A model generated the notes under the pieces. The model was not told the DNA's origin. It ran no database searches and worked only from the letters and a program-made list of their open reading frames with translations. From a bacterium (GTDB lineage: Bacteria; Elusimicrobiota; Elusimicrobia; Elusimicrobiales; UBA9959), in assembly GCA_021811185.1 (NCBI GenBank), contig JAJZPL010000011.1, positions 24,063-88,062 on the forward strand: DNA of 64,000 nt. Direction: 5' to 3'. Made by a program: the position numbers and the translations under genes. Below, piece after piece: positions 9,264 to 18,899 of this stretch (position 1 is its first letter; every line of letters begins with the position of its first letter).

Positions 9264-9992
9264 TTATTCAGCTCCGAGCTTTTTAATTATATACACCGTC
9301 AGGTAACCGAAAGGGTAGATGAGGCGGGAGAGCCTGTCGTGGTTCTTGTGCAGCTCCGGCAGAATGTCGGCCATGGCGATGTAGATGAAGGACCCGCCGC
9401 TCAGCCCCAGCAGCAGCGCCATGCCGGCGTTGGAAAGCCCGGAGATTAGCGGCGCGGTCACGAAGGCGCCCGCCGGGGTCATCAGCGCGAAGGCCAGGCA
9501 CATCCAGAAGGCCTTGCGGGCGCCGCGGCCGCTCTTGAGCAGCAGCGAGGCCAGCGCCACGCCGCCGGCGAACTTGTGCAGCACCACGCCCAGCGCTATG
9601 GACAGGCCCGTAGTGCCGCCGGCCTGCACGCCCACGGCGATATTCACGCCGTCCGTCAGGGCGTGCAGCGAAAGGGCGATGAAGGCCACCGTGCCCAGCG
9701 AATGCGCGTGGACGTGGCAGTCCTCCATCACCTCGTTGCAGGAGTGCACCACCGTGAAGCTTTCAACCAGGAAAAGGATAAGCAGCGCGGCCAGGCAGCC
9801 CCCGTAGGCCAGGTCCGGGTTAATGGCCGTCCCCGCGGGCATGATGTCCATGAAAGCCACGGAAACCAGCACGCCCGAAGAGAAAGCCAGCGACCAGGCC
9901 AGGAACTTCCTGTCAAGCCCGCCGTACTTTATGACCAGCATAGAGCCGGCCAGCGTAGTCAGTAAAGCTATCAAACTAAAAATAATTACCAT
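9264..9992 (-). CDS. ZIP-family metal transporter
   Basis: A 242-residue polytopic inner-membrane protein with about eight hydrophobic segments. The two ZIP metal-site helices are visible: HALTDGVNIAVGV and VVLHKFAGGVALASLL, each with the expected histidine. It resembles bacterial ZupT-like zinc/iron importers. It is preceded by a palindromic intergenic element and followed directly by the rel gene. Confidence 0.85.
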   Translation of the reverse strand: MVIIFSLIALLTTLAGSMLVIKYGGLDRKFLAWSLAFSSGVLVSVAFMDIMPAGTAINPDLAYGGCLAALLILFLVESFTVVHSCNEVMEDCHVHAHSLGTVAFIALSLHALTDGVNIAVGVQAGGTTGLSIALGVVLHKFAGGVALASLLLKSGRGARKAFWMCLAFALMTPAGAFVTAPLISGLSNAGMALLLGLSGGSFIYIAMADILPELHKNHDRLSRLIYPFGYLTVYIIKKLGAE

Positions 9993-10011
9993 ATTAAAAT
10001 CTTAAGCGTTC

Positions 10012-10148
10012 CGCGGCCGCAGTGCTGACCGGATTAGCAAAACCGTCGCGGAGGCCGAGGCTTGCGTAAGCGACGAGGCCGAGTGACGAGGCGCGCGAAC
10101 GGTGCTCGCGACTCCGTGTTTTGCGTTCCGGTCAGCACTGCGGCCGCG
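10012..10148. repeat. palindromic intergenic element, copy A
   Basis: Perfect 22-bp inverted arms at 10012-10033 and 10127-10148 enclose a 93-bp core. The core has nested pairing (AGCAAAAC near the left arm with GTTTTGC near the right), two GAGGCCGAG repeats around GCTTGCGTAAGC, and an inner CGCG stem with CGGTG in the loop (10100-10104). A 38-bp stretch (10049-10086) is identical to 17102-17139. It fills the gap between the MsbA-like and ZIP genes. Confidence 0.85.
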
Positions 10149-10154
10149 AGGAGA

Positions 10155-11918
10155 TTAAGTCTGCGCCTCGTACAGGCCCTTGTAGATGCCGCCCATCGCG
10201 ATCAGCTGCTCGTGTGTGCCGGTCTCGGCCAGCTCGCCCTTCTTTAAAACGAAGATCTTGTCCGCGTTCTTCACCGTGGAGAGCCGGTGCGCCACCATAA
10301 TAACCGTGCGCCCTCCCAGGATGCGCTCGATAGCGCCCTGCACCGCCTGCTCGCTCGCCGTATCCAGGTTCGAGGTCGCCTCGTCCAGCAGCAGGATCTT
10401 CGGCTGCTTGATCATAGCGCGGGCGATCGCCAGCCGCTGGCGCTGCCCGCCGGAAAGCTTCACGCCGCGCTCGCCCAGTCGCGTCTCGTAGCCCTGCGGC
10501 ATGCCCATGATGAAAGCGTGCGCGTCGGCGGCCTTGGCCGCGTCCACCACCTCGTCCATCGAAGCGCCCGGGCGGCCTATGGTGATGTTGCCGAAAACCG
10601 TGTCGTCGAAGAGGATGGTATCCTGCGTCACCAGGCCCATGTGCGCGCGCAGCGCCGTGGTGTCCAGGTCCAGCATGTCGTGGCCGTCGGTCTCGATGCG
10701 GCCCGAGATCGGGTCGAAGAAGCGCAGCAGCAGGTGGATGATGGTGGTCTTGCCGGAGCCCGACGGGCCCACGAACGCCGCCACCTCGCCCGGGTTGATG
10801 GTGAAGGAAAGGTCCTTGAGCACCTGAGTATCGCGCGAGGGATATTTGTAGTTCACGCCCTTGAACTCGACCTTGCCGGCCAGTTCTTTGATGTCCTTGG
10901 TGGTGGCCTTCACGATGACGGTGGGTTTTTCCTCGAGGATCTGGTAAATGCGCTCCCAGGCCGCCATGCCCTGCTGCAGCTTGGAGTTCATGTTGCCGAT
11001 GTTCTTAAGCGGCACATAGGCGGTCACGTAGGCCGCCACGAACGAGAAGAACTGGGCGGTGGTCATGGTGCCGTGGAAGATGGCCTGGCCGCTCATGTAG
11101 ATGATGCCGATCAGCACCATGCCGCTGATGAATTCCATGATAGGCCCGCTCATCGCGGTGGCGCGCAGGTAGCGCATCATCTTCGAGAAGTAGGCGTCGT
11201 TGGACACCCGGAACTTGGCGATGGCCTGCTCCTCGTAATTAAAGGCCTTCACCACGGTGATGCCCTGCAGGCTCTCCTGGAACTTGTGCGAGATCTCGCC
11301 CACGATCACGTTGCTTTCGGCCGAGGCCTTGCGCATCTTCTTTCCCAGCACGCCCAGGATAGCGGCGATCAGCGGCAGCACGATCAGCGAGATCAGGGCC
11401 AGCTTCCAGTTGATGTAGAACAGCAGGGCCACGCAGGAGATCACGGTCAGTACGTCGCGGATGCCGTAAAGCGGGATGAACTGCACGGTGTTCTGCACGT
11501 TGTTCAGGTCGTTGATCACGCGGCTCATCACGTCGGAGGAGCGCTTGCGCCAGTAGAACTCTATCGACAGGCGGTGGATGTGCGTGAACAGGTCCTCGCG
11601 GATGTTCTGCACCACCCGCTGGCCCACCCAGCTCATCAGGTAGCCGTTGGTGTACTCCACCGCCATGCGCAGCACGAACAGGATCGGCAGGCCGATCACG
11701 ATCATGCGCAGCATGTGCATGTCCTTGTTGACGAACACGCCCTGGATGATGGGGCCGGAGATGTAGATCACCGCGTTCTTGATGGCGGCCAGCACGATCA
11801 TGGAGACGGCGGCCTGGACCATGCGGACCTTGTAGGGCTTCAGGTAGGCGAGCAGGGCCTTCACAAGCACTTTGAACCTGGCCTTGTCGGCCACGGCGTT
11901 CGCGATGGGTTCGGTCAT
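10155..11918 (-). CDS. msbA: MsbA-like ABC transporter (lipid A-core flippase candidate)
   Basis: A 587-residue half-transporter: six transmembrane helices (residues ~1-320) fused to an ABC ATPase with Walker A GPSGSGKTT, signature LSGGQRQR and Walker B ILLLDEAT, plus the switch histidine in MVAHRLSTV. The domain order matches MsbA, which flips lipid A-core across the inner membrane. Its stop lies 7 bp from repeat element A and its start is 3 bp from the lpxB stop, so the two are co-transcribed. Other exporters share this architecture; the context supports MsbA. Confidence 0.85.
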   Translation of the reverse strand: MTEPIANAVADKARFKVLVKALLAYLKPYKVRMVQAAVSMIVLAAIKNAVIYISGPIIQGVFVNKDMHMLRMIVIGLPILFVLRMAVEYTNGYLMSWVGQRVVQNIREDLFTHIHRLSIEFYWRKRSSDVMSRVINDLNNVQNTVQFIPLYGIRDVLTVISCVALLFYINWKLALISLIVLPLIAAILGVLGKKMRKASAESNVIVGEISHKFQESLQGITVVKAFNYEEQAIAKFRVSNDAYFSKMMRYLRATAMSGPIMEFISGMVLIGIIYMSGQAIFHGTMTTAQFFSFVAAYVTAYVPLKNIGNMNSKLQQGMAAWERIYQILEEKPTVIVKATTKDIKELAGKVEFKGVNYKYPSRDTQVLKDLSFTINPGEVAAFVGPSGSGKTTIIHLLLRFFDPISGRIETDGHDMLDLDTTALRAHMGLVTQDTILFDDTVFGNITIGRPGASMDEVVDAAKAADAHAFIMGMPQGYETRLGERGVKLSGGQRQRLAIARAMIKQPKILLLDEATSNLDTASEQAVQGAIERILGGRTVIMVAHRLSTVKNADKIFVLKKGELAETGTHEQLIAMGGIYKGLYEAQT

Positions 11919-11920
11919 AG

Positions 11921-13069
11921 TCAGCTCAGGTAGGTAAGGATCTTCTGCGCGGCGCGCTCGGCGGCGCCGTGGGAGCCCAGCATCTGGCGGAGCCCCAGCA
12001 GTTCTTTGCGGGCCGCCTGGATGCGCGGCGGGTTGTTGATGAAGGAGAAAGCTTCCTGCGCGAGGTTCCCCACGGTGGCCTTTTCCTGGATGAGCTCCTT
12101 CACGGCGGGCTTCTTGAGCAGGATGTTCACCAGCGAGATATAGGGGGTCTTTACCACGCGTTTGGCCACGGCGTAGGTGAACTTGCCCATCCGGTAGGCC
12201 ACGGCCATAGGAACGCCCAGCAGGCCGTTCTCCAGCGTGGCGGTGCCGGAGCAGGTGAAAGCGAAGTCCAGCTGCGAGCGCACCTTGTAGTCCTTCTCGC
12301 GCACGATCTCGATGTCCTTGGACCAGTACTTGTTGACTTTTTCCAGTTCCGGTACGATACGGTCGTCGGGGAATTCCGGCACGGCGAACAGGTAGGCCCT
12401 GGCCTTGGGGTGCTGCTCCTTGATGCTGTAGAAAGCCTTAAGGAAAAGGGGCAGGTGCCGCGCGATCTCGGTCTTGCGCGAGCCGGGCAGAATGCCTATC
12501 TTCCAGGCGCCGCCCTCGGGCGGGCCGCTCTTCTCCACGGGCTCGGGCATCAGGTCCAAGAGCGGGTGCCCCACGAAGGTGGCGTTGCCCTTCACTTTCC
12601 TGTAGAGGTCCTCTTCGAACGGAAAGATGACGAAGATCTCGCGGGTGAGGCGGGCGATCTTGGCGGCGCGGCCGGGGCGGGAGGCCCAGACCTGCGGGCT
12701 GACGTAGTAGAAAGCGGGGATCTTGCGGTGGAAGGCCAGGCCCAGCACCTGGCTGTTGAAGCCGTAGAAGTCCACGGCTATCACGCAGGCCGGCTTCTTC
12801 TCCTCCATGTAGCGGCGCACCAGCTTGATCAGCTTGAGCCACAGGAAGAAGTTCTTGAACGGCTCGGCGAAGCCGACCGCGCCCACCGACACCAGGTTGT
12901 AGATGAAGTGCGTGGACACTTCCTGCATGCGCACGCCGCCTATGGCGGTTACGGAAATTTCTGGGTCTTTGGCGCGCAGGGCTTTTATCAGGTCCGCCGC
13001 GTGCAGGTCGCCGGAAGGGTCGCCCGCAACTATCAGGATGTTCTTGTTCGTGGGAGCTGTTTTTGCCAT
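11921..13069 (-). CDS. lpxB: lipid-A-disaccharide synthase LpxB
   Basis: A 382-residue GT19 glycosyltransferase that condenses UDP-2,3-diacylglucosamine with lipid X to form the lipid A disaccharide on the cytoplasmic membrane. Diagnostic stretches are ILIVAGDPSGDLHAADL at the N-terminus, YYVSPQVWASRPGR, GHPLLDL, GILPGSRKTEI, and FTCSGTATLENGLLGVPMAVAYR. Length is normal. It is coupled to the msbA-like gene 3 bp downstream and follows the Gfo/Idh oxidoreductase. Confidence 0.95.
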   Translation of the reverse strand: MAKTAPTNKNILIVAGDPSGDLHAADLIKALRAKDPEISVTAIGGVRMQEVSTHFIYNLVSVGAVGFAEPFKNFFLWLKLIKLVRRYMEEKKPACVIAVDFYGFNSQVLGLAFHRKIPAFYYVSPQVWASRPGRAAKIARLTREIFVIFPFEEDLYRKVKGNATFVGHPLLDLMPEPVEKSGPPEGGAWKIGILPGSRKTEIARHLPLFLKAFYSIKEQHPKARAYLFAVPEFPDDRIVPELEKVNKYWSKDIEIVREKDYKVRSQLDFAFTCSGTATLENGLLGVPMAVAYRMGKFTYAVAKRVVKTPYISLVNILLKKPAVKELIQEKATVGNLAQEAFSFINNPPRIQAARKELLGLRQMLGSHGAAERAAQKILTYLS

Positions 13070-13126
13070 AAAATAGTCGATGGTCCGGGGCTCCTGCCCC
13101 TGCCTGCCGCCGGCCGCGCGCCGGGC

Positions 13127-14197
13127 TTAGTGTTTATCTATCCCGGCGTTCTTCAGGCCTTCTTCCACCAGCACCTTGGTCACCTTGCCGATGTCGGCGA
13201 GGGTGCCGGCCAGGGATTCGGGGGATTCCTCGGACTTGGAGGCGGAAACCTCGAAGCGGCGCATCTGGTCGGTGATGTCCAGGGCCAGGCGCAGCGCCTT
13301 CAGGCCCTTCTCGCCGCTGGGCGTGGGGGTTTTTGAGGTCTTGATGCAGTCGATGAAGTGCTTGAGCTCTTCCTGGATGGGCTGCTTGGGCTCGAGCTTC
13401 GGGTAGGTGATCTCGATGTCCTTCAGCGACTTGATCACCGGGTTCTTCTTGGTGTAGATCTTCAGGCGGGAGCTCACGTAGTCCACGGAGATATAGGCGT
13501 CCTGCTGGTAGATGCGCATGCGGCGGGAGGCTTCCATGCTGGCGCGGCTGGCGGTGATGTCCGCCACGCAGCCGTTCTTGAACTTGAGGCGCACGTTGCA
13601 GATGTCCTCGTGGTTAGAGAGCATGCTGGCTCCGATCGCCTCGAAGGAAGCGATCTCGGAATCGATCATGGTGAGGATGATGTCCAGGTCGTGGATCATC
13701 AGGTCCAGCGTAACGCCGGTGGCGGCCACGCGGGGGTCGTAGGGGCCCAGGCGCTCGATGGTGACGTAGCGGGGGTTCTTCACGTGCTTCATGGTCTCCA
13801 CCACGGCGGAGTTGAAGCGTTCGGAATGGCCTACCTGGAGCACCACCTTGTTCTGGAGCGAAAGGGCGAGGAGCTTGCGGGCGCCTTCCTCGGAATTGGT
13901 GATGGGTTTTTCCATCAGCACGTGCACGCCGGCGCTGAGGGCCTTGATGCCGATCTCGGCGTGGTACTCGGTGGGGGCGGCCACCACCAGGGCGTCCACC
14001 TGGCCCAGGAGCTCTTCCACGGTCTTGTAGGCCACGCAGTTGTGGCGCCAGGCCAGCATCTGGGCGCGCAGCAGGTCGGGGTCGGAGACGCCCACCAACT
14101 CTACGCCGGGCATTTTTGAAAGGGTTTTGGTGTGGAAACCGCCGAGTTTGCCGGCGCCTATTACGCCGAAACGCAGTTTTTTCTCATTTTCAGCCAT
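13127..14197 (-). CDS. Gfo/Idh/MocA-family NAD(P)-dependent oxidoreductase
   Basis: A 356-residue sugar oxidoreductase. The N-terminal Rossmann fold has GVIGAGKLGGFH and the family's EKPITNS active-site motif with the catalytic lysine; the C-terminal half forms the usual substrate domain. It lies immediately upstream of lpxB in a lipid A array. GnnA, which oxidises UDP-GlcNAc before amination to make amide-linked lipid A, belongs to this family, but no GnnB aminotransferase is in the window, so that assignment stays open. UDP-GlcNAc or another envelope sugar nucleotide is a reasonable guess. Confidence 0.82.
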   Translation of the reverse strand: MAENEKKLRFGVIGAGKLGGFHTKTLSKMPGVELVGVSDPDLLRAQMLAWRHNCVAYKTVEELLGQVDALVVAAPTEYHAEIGIKALSAGVHVLMEKPITNSEEGARKLLALSLQNKVVLQVGHSERFNSAVVETMKHVKNPRYVTIERLGPYDPRVAATGVTLDLMIHDLDIILTMIDSEIASFEAIGASMLSNHEDICNVRLKFKNGCVADITASRASMEASRRMRIYQQDAYISVDYVSSRLKIYTKKNPVIKSLKDIEITYPKLEPKQPIQEELKHFIDCIKTSKTPTPSGEKGLKALRLALDITDQMRRFEVSASKSEESPESLAGTLADIGKVTKVLVEEGLKNAGIDKH

Positions 14198-14294
14198 ATT
14201 TTCCTTGGGCCGCCGTTGCCGGGGGCCGCCGGCCGATAATGCGGCCGGTTATCTTATTATTCTACTAAATATGGTTGATGGGTGGCGTGGGTTC

Positions 14295-14458
14295 GGGGGC
14301 GGCCAAGGGGGCCGGAACGCAAAACGCGCTCGGGGCACACCGTGCCCTCGCTCGACATTCGGCCCTTGAACACTGAATTGTGTCGCTTCGCTCCACCCGC
14401 GCTATGCAAGCTCGGGCCTCACGACGGTTTTGCTTATCCGGCCCCCTCGTCCGCCCCC
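14295..14458. repeat. palindromic intergenic element, copy C (inverted)
   Basis: Arms 14295-14316 and 14437-14458 pair over 20 of 22 positions. On the minus strand the core repeats the family pattern: AGCAAAACCGTCG next to one arm, a GAGCTTGC block, a GGGCA stem with CGGTG loop (complement of 14338-14342) and GTTTTGCGT before the other arm, with an extra ~40 bp insertion. It occupies most of the 280-bp gap between glgB and the oxidoreductase gene. I see no gene there. Confidence 0.75.
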
Positions 14459-14477
14459 TCCGGGTTGGCTTAAGACG

Positions 14478-16385
14478 TTAGGACCGGACCGGCTTGAAGA
14501 AGAGGATGGAAAGCGGGGGCAGGGTGATGGAGAGGGACTGGGGGCGGCCGTGGGCCGCTACCGGCTGCGCCTCTACACCGCCAAGGTTGCCCATGCCGCT
14601 GCCCCAGTAAGCCGGGGCGTCGCTGTTCAGGAGCTCCTTCCAGGAGCCGCCCTCGGGCACGCCCACGCGGTAGCCCGCGCGCGGCAGGGGCGTGAAGTTG
14701 CATACGGCCAGCACCGGCCGGCCGGCCGAGTCGCGGCGCAGGAAGGCCGTAACGCTCTGTTCCGAATCGTTGGCGTCTATCCATTCGAAGCCGGCGGGGG
14801 AGCAGTTGAGCTCGTACAGCGCTGGCTCCATGCGGTAAAGCATGTTCAGGTCCTTCACCCACTGCTGCATGCCCTTGTGCGGGCGGTGCTCGGTCACGTC
14901 CCAGTCCAGGCTGGCCTCGTGGTTCCACTCCTTCCACTGGGCGAACTCGCCGCCCATGAACAGCAGCTTCTGGCCGGGCTGGGAGAACATAACGCCGTAC
15001 AGCAGGCGGAGGTTCGCGAACTTCTGCCAGTCGTCGCCGGCCATCTTGGAGAGCAGCGAGCCCTTGCCGTGCACCACTTCGTCGTGGGAGAGCGGCAGCA
15101 CGAAATTCTCGCCCCAGGCGTAAAGCATGCGGAACGTGAGGCTGTTGTGGTGGTACTTGCGGTGCACCGGGTCCTTGGCGAAGTATTTCAGCGTGTCGTG
15201 CATCCAGCCCATGTCCCACTTCAGCCCGAAGCCCAGGCCGCCCAGGTAGGTCGGGCGCGAGACCATCGGCCAGGAGGTGGATTCCTCCGCGAAGGTCTGC
15301 ACGTCCGGGTAGTTCTCGTAGACCACGTGGTTGAACTGCTTCACGAAGGCGATGGCCTCCAGGTTCTCGTTGCCGCCGTGCTTGTTGGGCACCCATTCGC
15401 CGGCCTTGCGGGAATAGTCCAGGTACAGCATAGAGGCCACCGCGTCCACGCGCAGGCCGTCGGCGTGGTACTTGTCCAGCCAGAACATCGCGCTGGAGAG
15501 CAGGAAACTCTTTACCTCGTTGCGGCCGAAGTTGAAGATGGAGCTCTTCCAGTCCGGGTGGAAGCCCTGCCTGGGGTCCGCGTGCTCGTACAGGTGCGTG
15601 CCGTCGAAATATTCCAGGCCGTGCATGTCGGTGGGGAAATGGGCGGGCACCCAGTCCAGGATCACGCCGATGCCGGCCTTGTGCAGCTCGTCGATCATGA
15701 ACATCAGGTCTTCGGGCGAGCCGTAGCGGCTGGTGGGCGAGAAATAGCCGGTGGTCTGGTAGCCCCACGAGCCGTAGAAAGGGTGCTCGGTGATGGGCAT
15801 CAGCTCGATATGCGTGAAGCCCATCGCGCTGGCGTAGCCGGCCAGCTTGGGCGCCAGCTCGCGGTAGGTGAGGGAGCGGTTATTCTCTTCGGGCACGCGC
15901 ATCCAGGAGCCCAGGTGCACCTCATAAATTGAAACCGGGCTCTTAAGGCTGTTCTTCGCGGCGCGCGCGCTCATCCAGTCTTCGTCGCCCCAGTCGTGTA
16001 CGGGGTCGCAGACTATGGAAGCGGTCTTGGGCGCCACTTCGGCGGCGAAAGCCAGCGGGTCGGCCTTCTCGGCGCGGAAATCGTTGTAGCGGGACACGAT
16101 GTTGTACTTGTAGCTCTGGCCTTCCTTCACGCCGGGGATAAAGCCTTCCCAGATGCCTGACTGCCCGCGCTGTTTGAGCGGGTGCGAATTCTTGTTCCAG
16201 CCGTTAAAGTCCCCCATTACGTACACGAGGCTGGCGTTTGGGGCCCACACGGCGAAGTGCGTGCCTTCCACGCCGCCTACGGTCACCGGGTGGGCGCCGA
16301 ACTTCTGGTACAGGCGCACATGGTTGCCCTCGTTGAAAAGGTAAACGTCCTGGTCGGTGAGCAGCTGCTGTTCTTTGTTTTTCAT
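14478..16385 (-). CDS. glgB: 1,4-alpha-glucan branching enzyme GlgB
   Basis: A 635-residue GH13 enzyme that introduces alpha-1,6 branches into glycogen. An N-terminal CBM48-like region ([19 protein letters not shown]) precedes the catalytic barrel with [12 protein letters not shown] (nucleophile Asp), [10 protein letters not shown] (acid/base Glu) and [13 protein letters not shown], then a C-terminal beta domain. Length is normal for a form with one N-terminal CBM48. Its start overlaps the stop of the acyltransferase gene by 4 bp, so it is translated within the lipid A array, an unusual location. No other glycogen gene is in the window. Confidence 0.95.
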   Translation of the reverse strand: MKNKEQQLLTDQDVYLFNEGNHVRLYQKFGAHPVTVGGVEGTHFAVWAPNASLVYVMGDFNGWNKNSHPLKQRGQSGIWEGFIPGVKEGQSYKYNIVSRYNDFRAEKADPLAFAAEVAPKTASIVCDPVHDWGDEDWMSARAAKNSLKSPVSIYEVHLGSWMRVPEENNRSLTYRELAPKLAGYASAMGFTHIELMPITEHPFYGSWGYQTTGYFSPTSRYGSPEDLMFMIDELHKAGIGVILDWVPAHFPTDMHGLEYFDGTHLYEHADPRQGFHPDWKSSIFNFGRNEVKSFLLSSAMFWLDKYHADGLRVDAVASMLYLDYSRKAGEWVPNKHGGNENLEAIAFVKQFNHVVYENYPDVQTFAEESTSWPMVSRPTYLGGLGFGLKWDMGWMHDTLKYFAKDPVHRKYHHNSLTFRMLYAWGENFVLPLSHDEVVHGKGSLLSKMAGDDWQKFANLRLLYGVMFSQPGQKLLFMGGEFAQWKEWNHEASLDWDVTEHRPHKGMQQWVKDLNMLYRMEPALYELNCSPAGFEWIDANDSEQSVTAFLRRDSAGRPVLAVCNFTPLPRAGYRVGVPEGGSWKELLNSDAPAYWGSGMGNLGGVEAQPVAAHGRPQSLSITLPPLSILFFKPVRS

Positions 16386-17050
16386 TTAATTTGGCCAGCT
16401 TCCAGCAGGGCTTCGGCTTCTTCGGTGAGCTTGTTCAGGACGCTCTCCAGCTCCAGCGTCTTGGCTTCCACGTCGTCGGTCTCGGCAATGGCCAGCGGCT
16501 GGCCGTACACGGCCTCGATGCGGCCGAAAGGCAGCGGGAACTGGTACTTGTCCCAGCTGCGCAAAATTTTCTTCTTCGAAAGAGCGCAGGCAACCGGGAT
16601 AACAGGCACATGGGCTTTCTGGGCCAGGTAGACGATGCCAGGCTGCACTTTGAAGATGGGCCCCTTCGGGCCGTCGGGCGTGATAGCCACCGAATAGCCG
16701 TCGCGCGCCGCCTTGATCAGGCCGCGCAGCGCCATGATGCCGCCGGTGGTAGTGGAACCGCGTACGAACGTGAACCCAAAGCGTTTCAGGATGCGGGCCA
16801 TGTACTCCCCGTCCTTGCTCTTGCTCACCAGCCCGCAAACTTCCTGGTTCCTGTGCAGGTAAATAAATAAAACTTCCTGCCGGTGCCAAAGCGCGTACAC
16901 CGCCGCCCCCGGGTACTTATTATCGCCCTTGATATTGATGCGCGACGTCAGCCCGATAAGCTGTATGTAAAGCCAAGCCAGCAGCGACAATATGCTGTGA
17001 GCAGGCGAGTTCTTATAAAGCAATTCGTTCATGAAGATAAAATCCTGCAA
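16382..17050 (-). CDS. lysophospholipid acyltransferase-like protein (DUF374 type)
   Basis: A 222-residue membrane-associated acyltransferase. Visible blocks are [10 protein letters not shown] (HX4-type histidine region), [13 protein letters not shown], and [31 protein letters not shown], typical of the DUF374 branch. A second in-frame Met six codons in (17032) is an alternative start. It probably transfers an acyl chain to lipid A or a phospholipid. It lies between lpxI and glgB, downstream of repeat element B, and overlaps glgB by 4 bp. Confidence 0.85.
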   Translation of the reverse strand: MQDFIFMNELLYKNSPAHSILSLLAWLYIQLIGLTSRINIKGDNKYPGAAVYALWHRQEVLFIYLHRNQEVCGLVSKSKDGEYMARILKRFGFTFVRGSTTTGGIMALRGLIKAARDGYSVAITPDGPKGPIFKVQPGIVYLAQKAHVPVIPVACALSKKKILRSWDKYQFPLPFGRIEAVYGQPLAIAETDDVEAKTLELESVLNKLTEEAEALLEAGQIK

Positions 17051-17065
17051 AAACTGGAGCGGTCC

Positions 17066-17200
17066 GCTGGCAGCGCGGGGGCCGGGTTAGCAAAACCCTC
17101 ACGGAGGCCGAGGCTTGCGTAAGCGACGAGGCCGAGTGAGGAGGGGCGGCCACGGTGTGGCCGACCCCGTGTTTTGCGTTCCGGCCCCCGTGATGCCAGC
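17066..17200. repeat. palindromic intergenic element, copy B
   Basis: Arms 17066-17085 and 17181-17200 pair at 18 of 20 positions and differ in sequence from the arms of copy A. The core shares the 38-bp block 17102-17139 with copy A and contains GGCCA-CGGTG-TGGCC as an inner hairpin. It lies between lpxI and the acyltransferase gene and holds no gene. Confidence 0.85.
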
Positions 17201-17226
17201 GTTAGAGCTGAAACGCGTAAAAGAAC

Positions 17227-18069
17227 TTAAACCGCGAACGTCGAGTCTTCGGCGCCGAGGACGGTGATGCCGGTGTCCTTGGCCGCCGCGAGGAACTCTT
17301 CCATGCCTAAAATAAGCGTCTTGCCCGCTTCCAGCACCAGCGTGTCGGCGCCGGCCGCCGCCATCACGCGCAGCGTAGCCGCGCCCGCCACCGGCAGGTC
17401 GAAACGCATGTCCTGGCCCGGGCGGGCAACCTTCACCACCGTCATCGGGTGGCCCTTGCCCAGGCGTTTGAGTATTTCGCCAGCGCGCTTAATGCACTCG
17501 TCCGTGCCCTCCAGGCCCTCGGCCGCCACCACCGTCTGGTCGCGCAGCACCACGGTAAGGCCTATGTCCAGGGCCGAAAGCGTCTTGGCCGCCTTCCAGC
17601 CGTAGGCCGCGGTCTTCATCACGTCGTCGCCCGGCTTCCTGCCGGCCAGCAGCCCCGGCTTTATCAGCAGGTGCTCCAGCAGCGTGGCCGAGTTCACCAG
17701 CTCTATGCCGTCGGCCTTGAATTCTTCGGCCACGGCCGCGAAAATGGCGTTAGCCTTCCGGTCGCGCAGCTTGAAAAGCAGCTTGGCCGCGCGCAGGTCC
17801 GGCAGCACGCCGCCGAAGATGTTGATATGGGAGACGTTGCCGATCATCACGGCCTTCTTCACGCCCTGCTCGCGCAGGTAGGTCAGCGGGCCGCCGATGT
17901 TGCCGAGGCGGGTCCAGAAGACCCCCGCGGCGTACTGCTCTATGTCCTTGGAAGTGATGTCGTTCAGGCCCACCACGTAGACCTCGCGGCCGGCTTTCTT
18001 AGCCTCGGCCGCGAACAGCAGCGGGAAACTGCCCCCGCCTGCTACCAATCCTATTTTTTGAGCGTCCAT
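17227..18069 (-). CDS. lpxI: UDP-2,3-diacylglucosamine pyrophosphatase LpxI
   Basis: A 280-residue LpxI (DUF1009) protein that hydrolyses UDP-2,3-diacylglucosamine to lipid X and UMP, replacing LpxH. Recognisable stretches are GLVAGGGSFPLLFA at the N-terminus, GNIGGPLTYLREQGV, VMIGNVSHIN and the C-terminal domain with DQTVVAAEGLEGTDECI and GHPMTVVKVARPGQDMRFD. Its start overlaps the lpxA stop by one base. LpxH is not seen in the window, as expected when LpxI serves this step. Confidence 0.93.
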   Translation of the reverse strand: MDAQKIGLVAGGGSFPLLFAAEAKKAGREVYVVGLNDITSKDIEQYAAGVFWTRLGNIGGPLTYLREQGVKKAVMIGNVSHINIFGGVLPDLRAAKLLFKLRDRKANAIFAAVAEEFKADGIELVNSATLLEHLLIKPGLLAGRKPGDDVMKTAAYGWKAAKTLSALDIGLTVVLRDQTVVAAEGLEGTDECIKRAGEILKRLGKGHPMTVVKVARPGQDMRFDLPVAGAATLRVMAAAGADTLVLEAGKTLILGMEEFLAAAKDTGITVLGAEDSTFAV

Positions 18070-18875
18070 TAATCGTCGTTCTCGTCGTTGTCGCGGATGG
18101 TGCGGCGCGGGCGGGCCACGCCGCGCTTGGAGGCCTCGCAGAAGTCCAGCATCAGGGCCGCTTCGGGCGGCAGGTTCTCGGCGCGCAGCTTCGCTATCGC
18201 GTCCTTCATCGTCAGCCCGGCGTAGAACAGCGTCTTGAATGTGTGCTTGATGAGCTTGATGCTCTCGCGGGAGAAGCCGTTGCGCTTAAGGCCCACGAGG
18301 TTCAGGTTCACCGGGCGCGCGCGGTCGCCCTGGGCGATCACGTAGGGAACGATGTCCTGGTTGGCCATGCCGCCGCCGGAGATCATCGCGAACTTGCCGA
18401 TGCGGGTGAACTGGTGGATGCCCACCAGGCCCGAGATGGTGGCGCGGTCGCCGATCTCCACGTGGCCGGCCGCGGCCGAGGAGTTCACCATGATGACGTT
18501 GTTGCCCACGCGGCAGTCGTGGCCGATGTGGGAGTTGGCCATCAGCATGCAGTTCGAGCCCATCGTGGTGACGTCGGAGTGGGCGCCGCGGTGCAGCGTC
18601 ACGCCCTCGCGGATCACGTTGCTGTCGCCCATGACGAAGCGCTTGTGCTCGCCCTTGTAGGACCAGTCCTGCGGGGGCATGCCCACGTAGGCCGCGCCGG
18701 TCAGCAGGTTGTCCTTGCCGAGGGTGGAAAATTCGATGATGCAGTGGGGGCCGATCTTGGTGCCGGAGCCGATCTGCACGTCCTCGCCGATCACTACGTA
18801 AGGGCCGATCTCGACGTTCTCGCCGAGCTGCGCCTTGGGGTCTATTACCGCGGTGGGGTGTATCTTGGTTGCCAT
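18069..18875 (-). CDS. lpxA: UDP-GlcNAc acyltransferase LpxA
   Basis: A 268-residue left-handed beta-helix acyltransferase catalysing the first step of lipid A synthesis (3-O-acylation of UDP-GlcNAc). Hexapeptide repeats begin at IHPTAVIDPKAQLGENVEIG; the catalytic His region NSHIGHDCRVGNNVIM and the C-terminal helical domain (LVGLKRNGFSRESIKLIK) are present. The tail ends in an acidic/basic stretch (RPRRTIRDNDENDD). A GGAG-type ribosome site lies just upstream. It sits between fabZ and lpxI. Confidence 0.95.
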   Translation of the reverse strand: MATKIHPTAVIDPKAQLGENVEIGPYVVIGEDVQIGSGTKIGPHCIIEFSTLGKDNLLTGAAYVGMPPQDWSYKGEHKRFVMGDSNVIREGVTLHRGAHSDVTTMGSNCMLMANSHIGHDCRVGNNVIMVNSSAAAGHVEIGDRATISGLVGIHQFTRIGKFAMISGGGMANQDIVPYVIAQGDRARPVNLNLVGLKRNGFSRESIKLIKHTFKTLFYAGLTMKDAIAKLRAENLPPEAALMLDFCEASKRGVARPRRTIRDNDENDD

Positions 18876-18899
18876 GTTTCCTCCTGGAAAATTAAAGGG

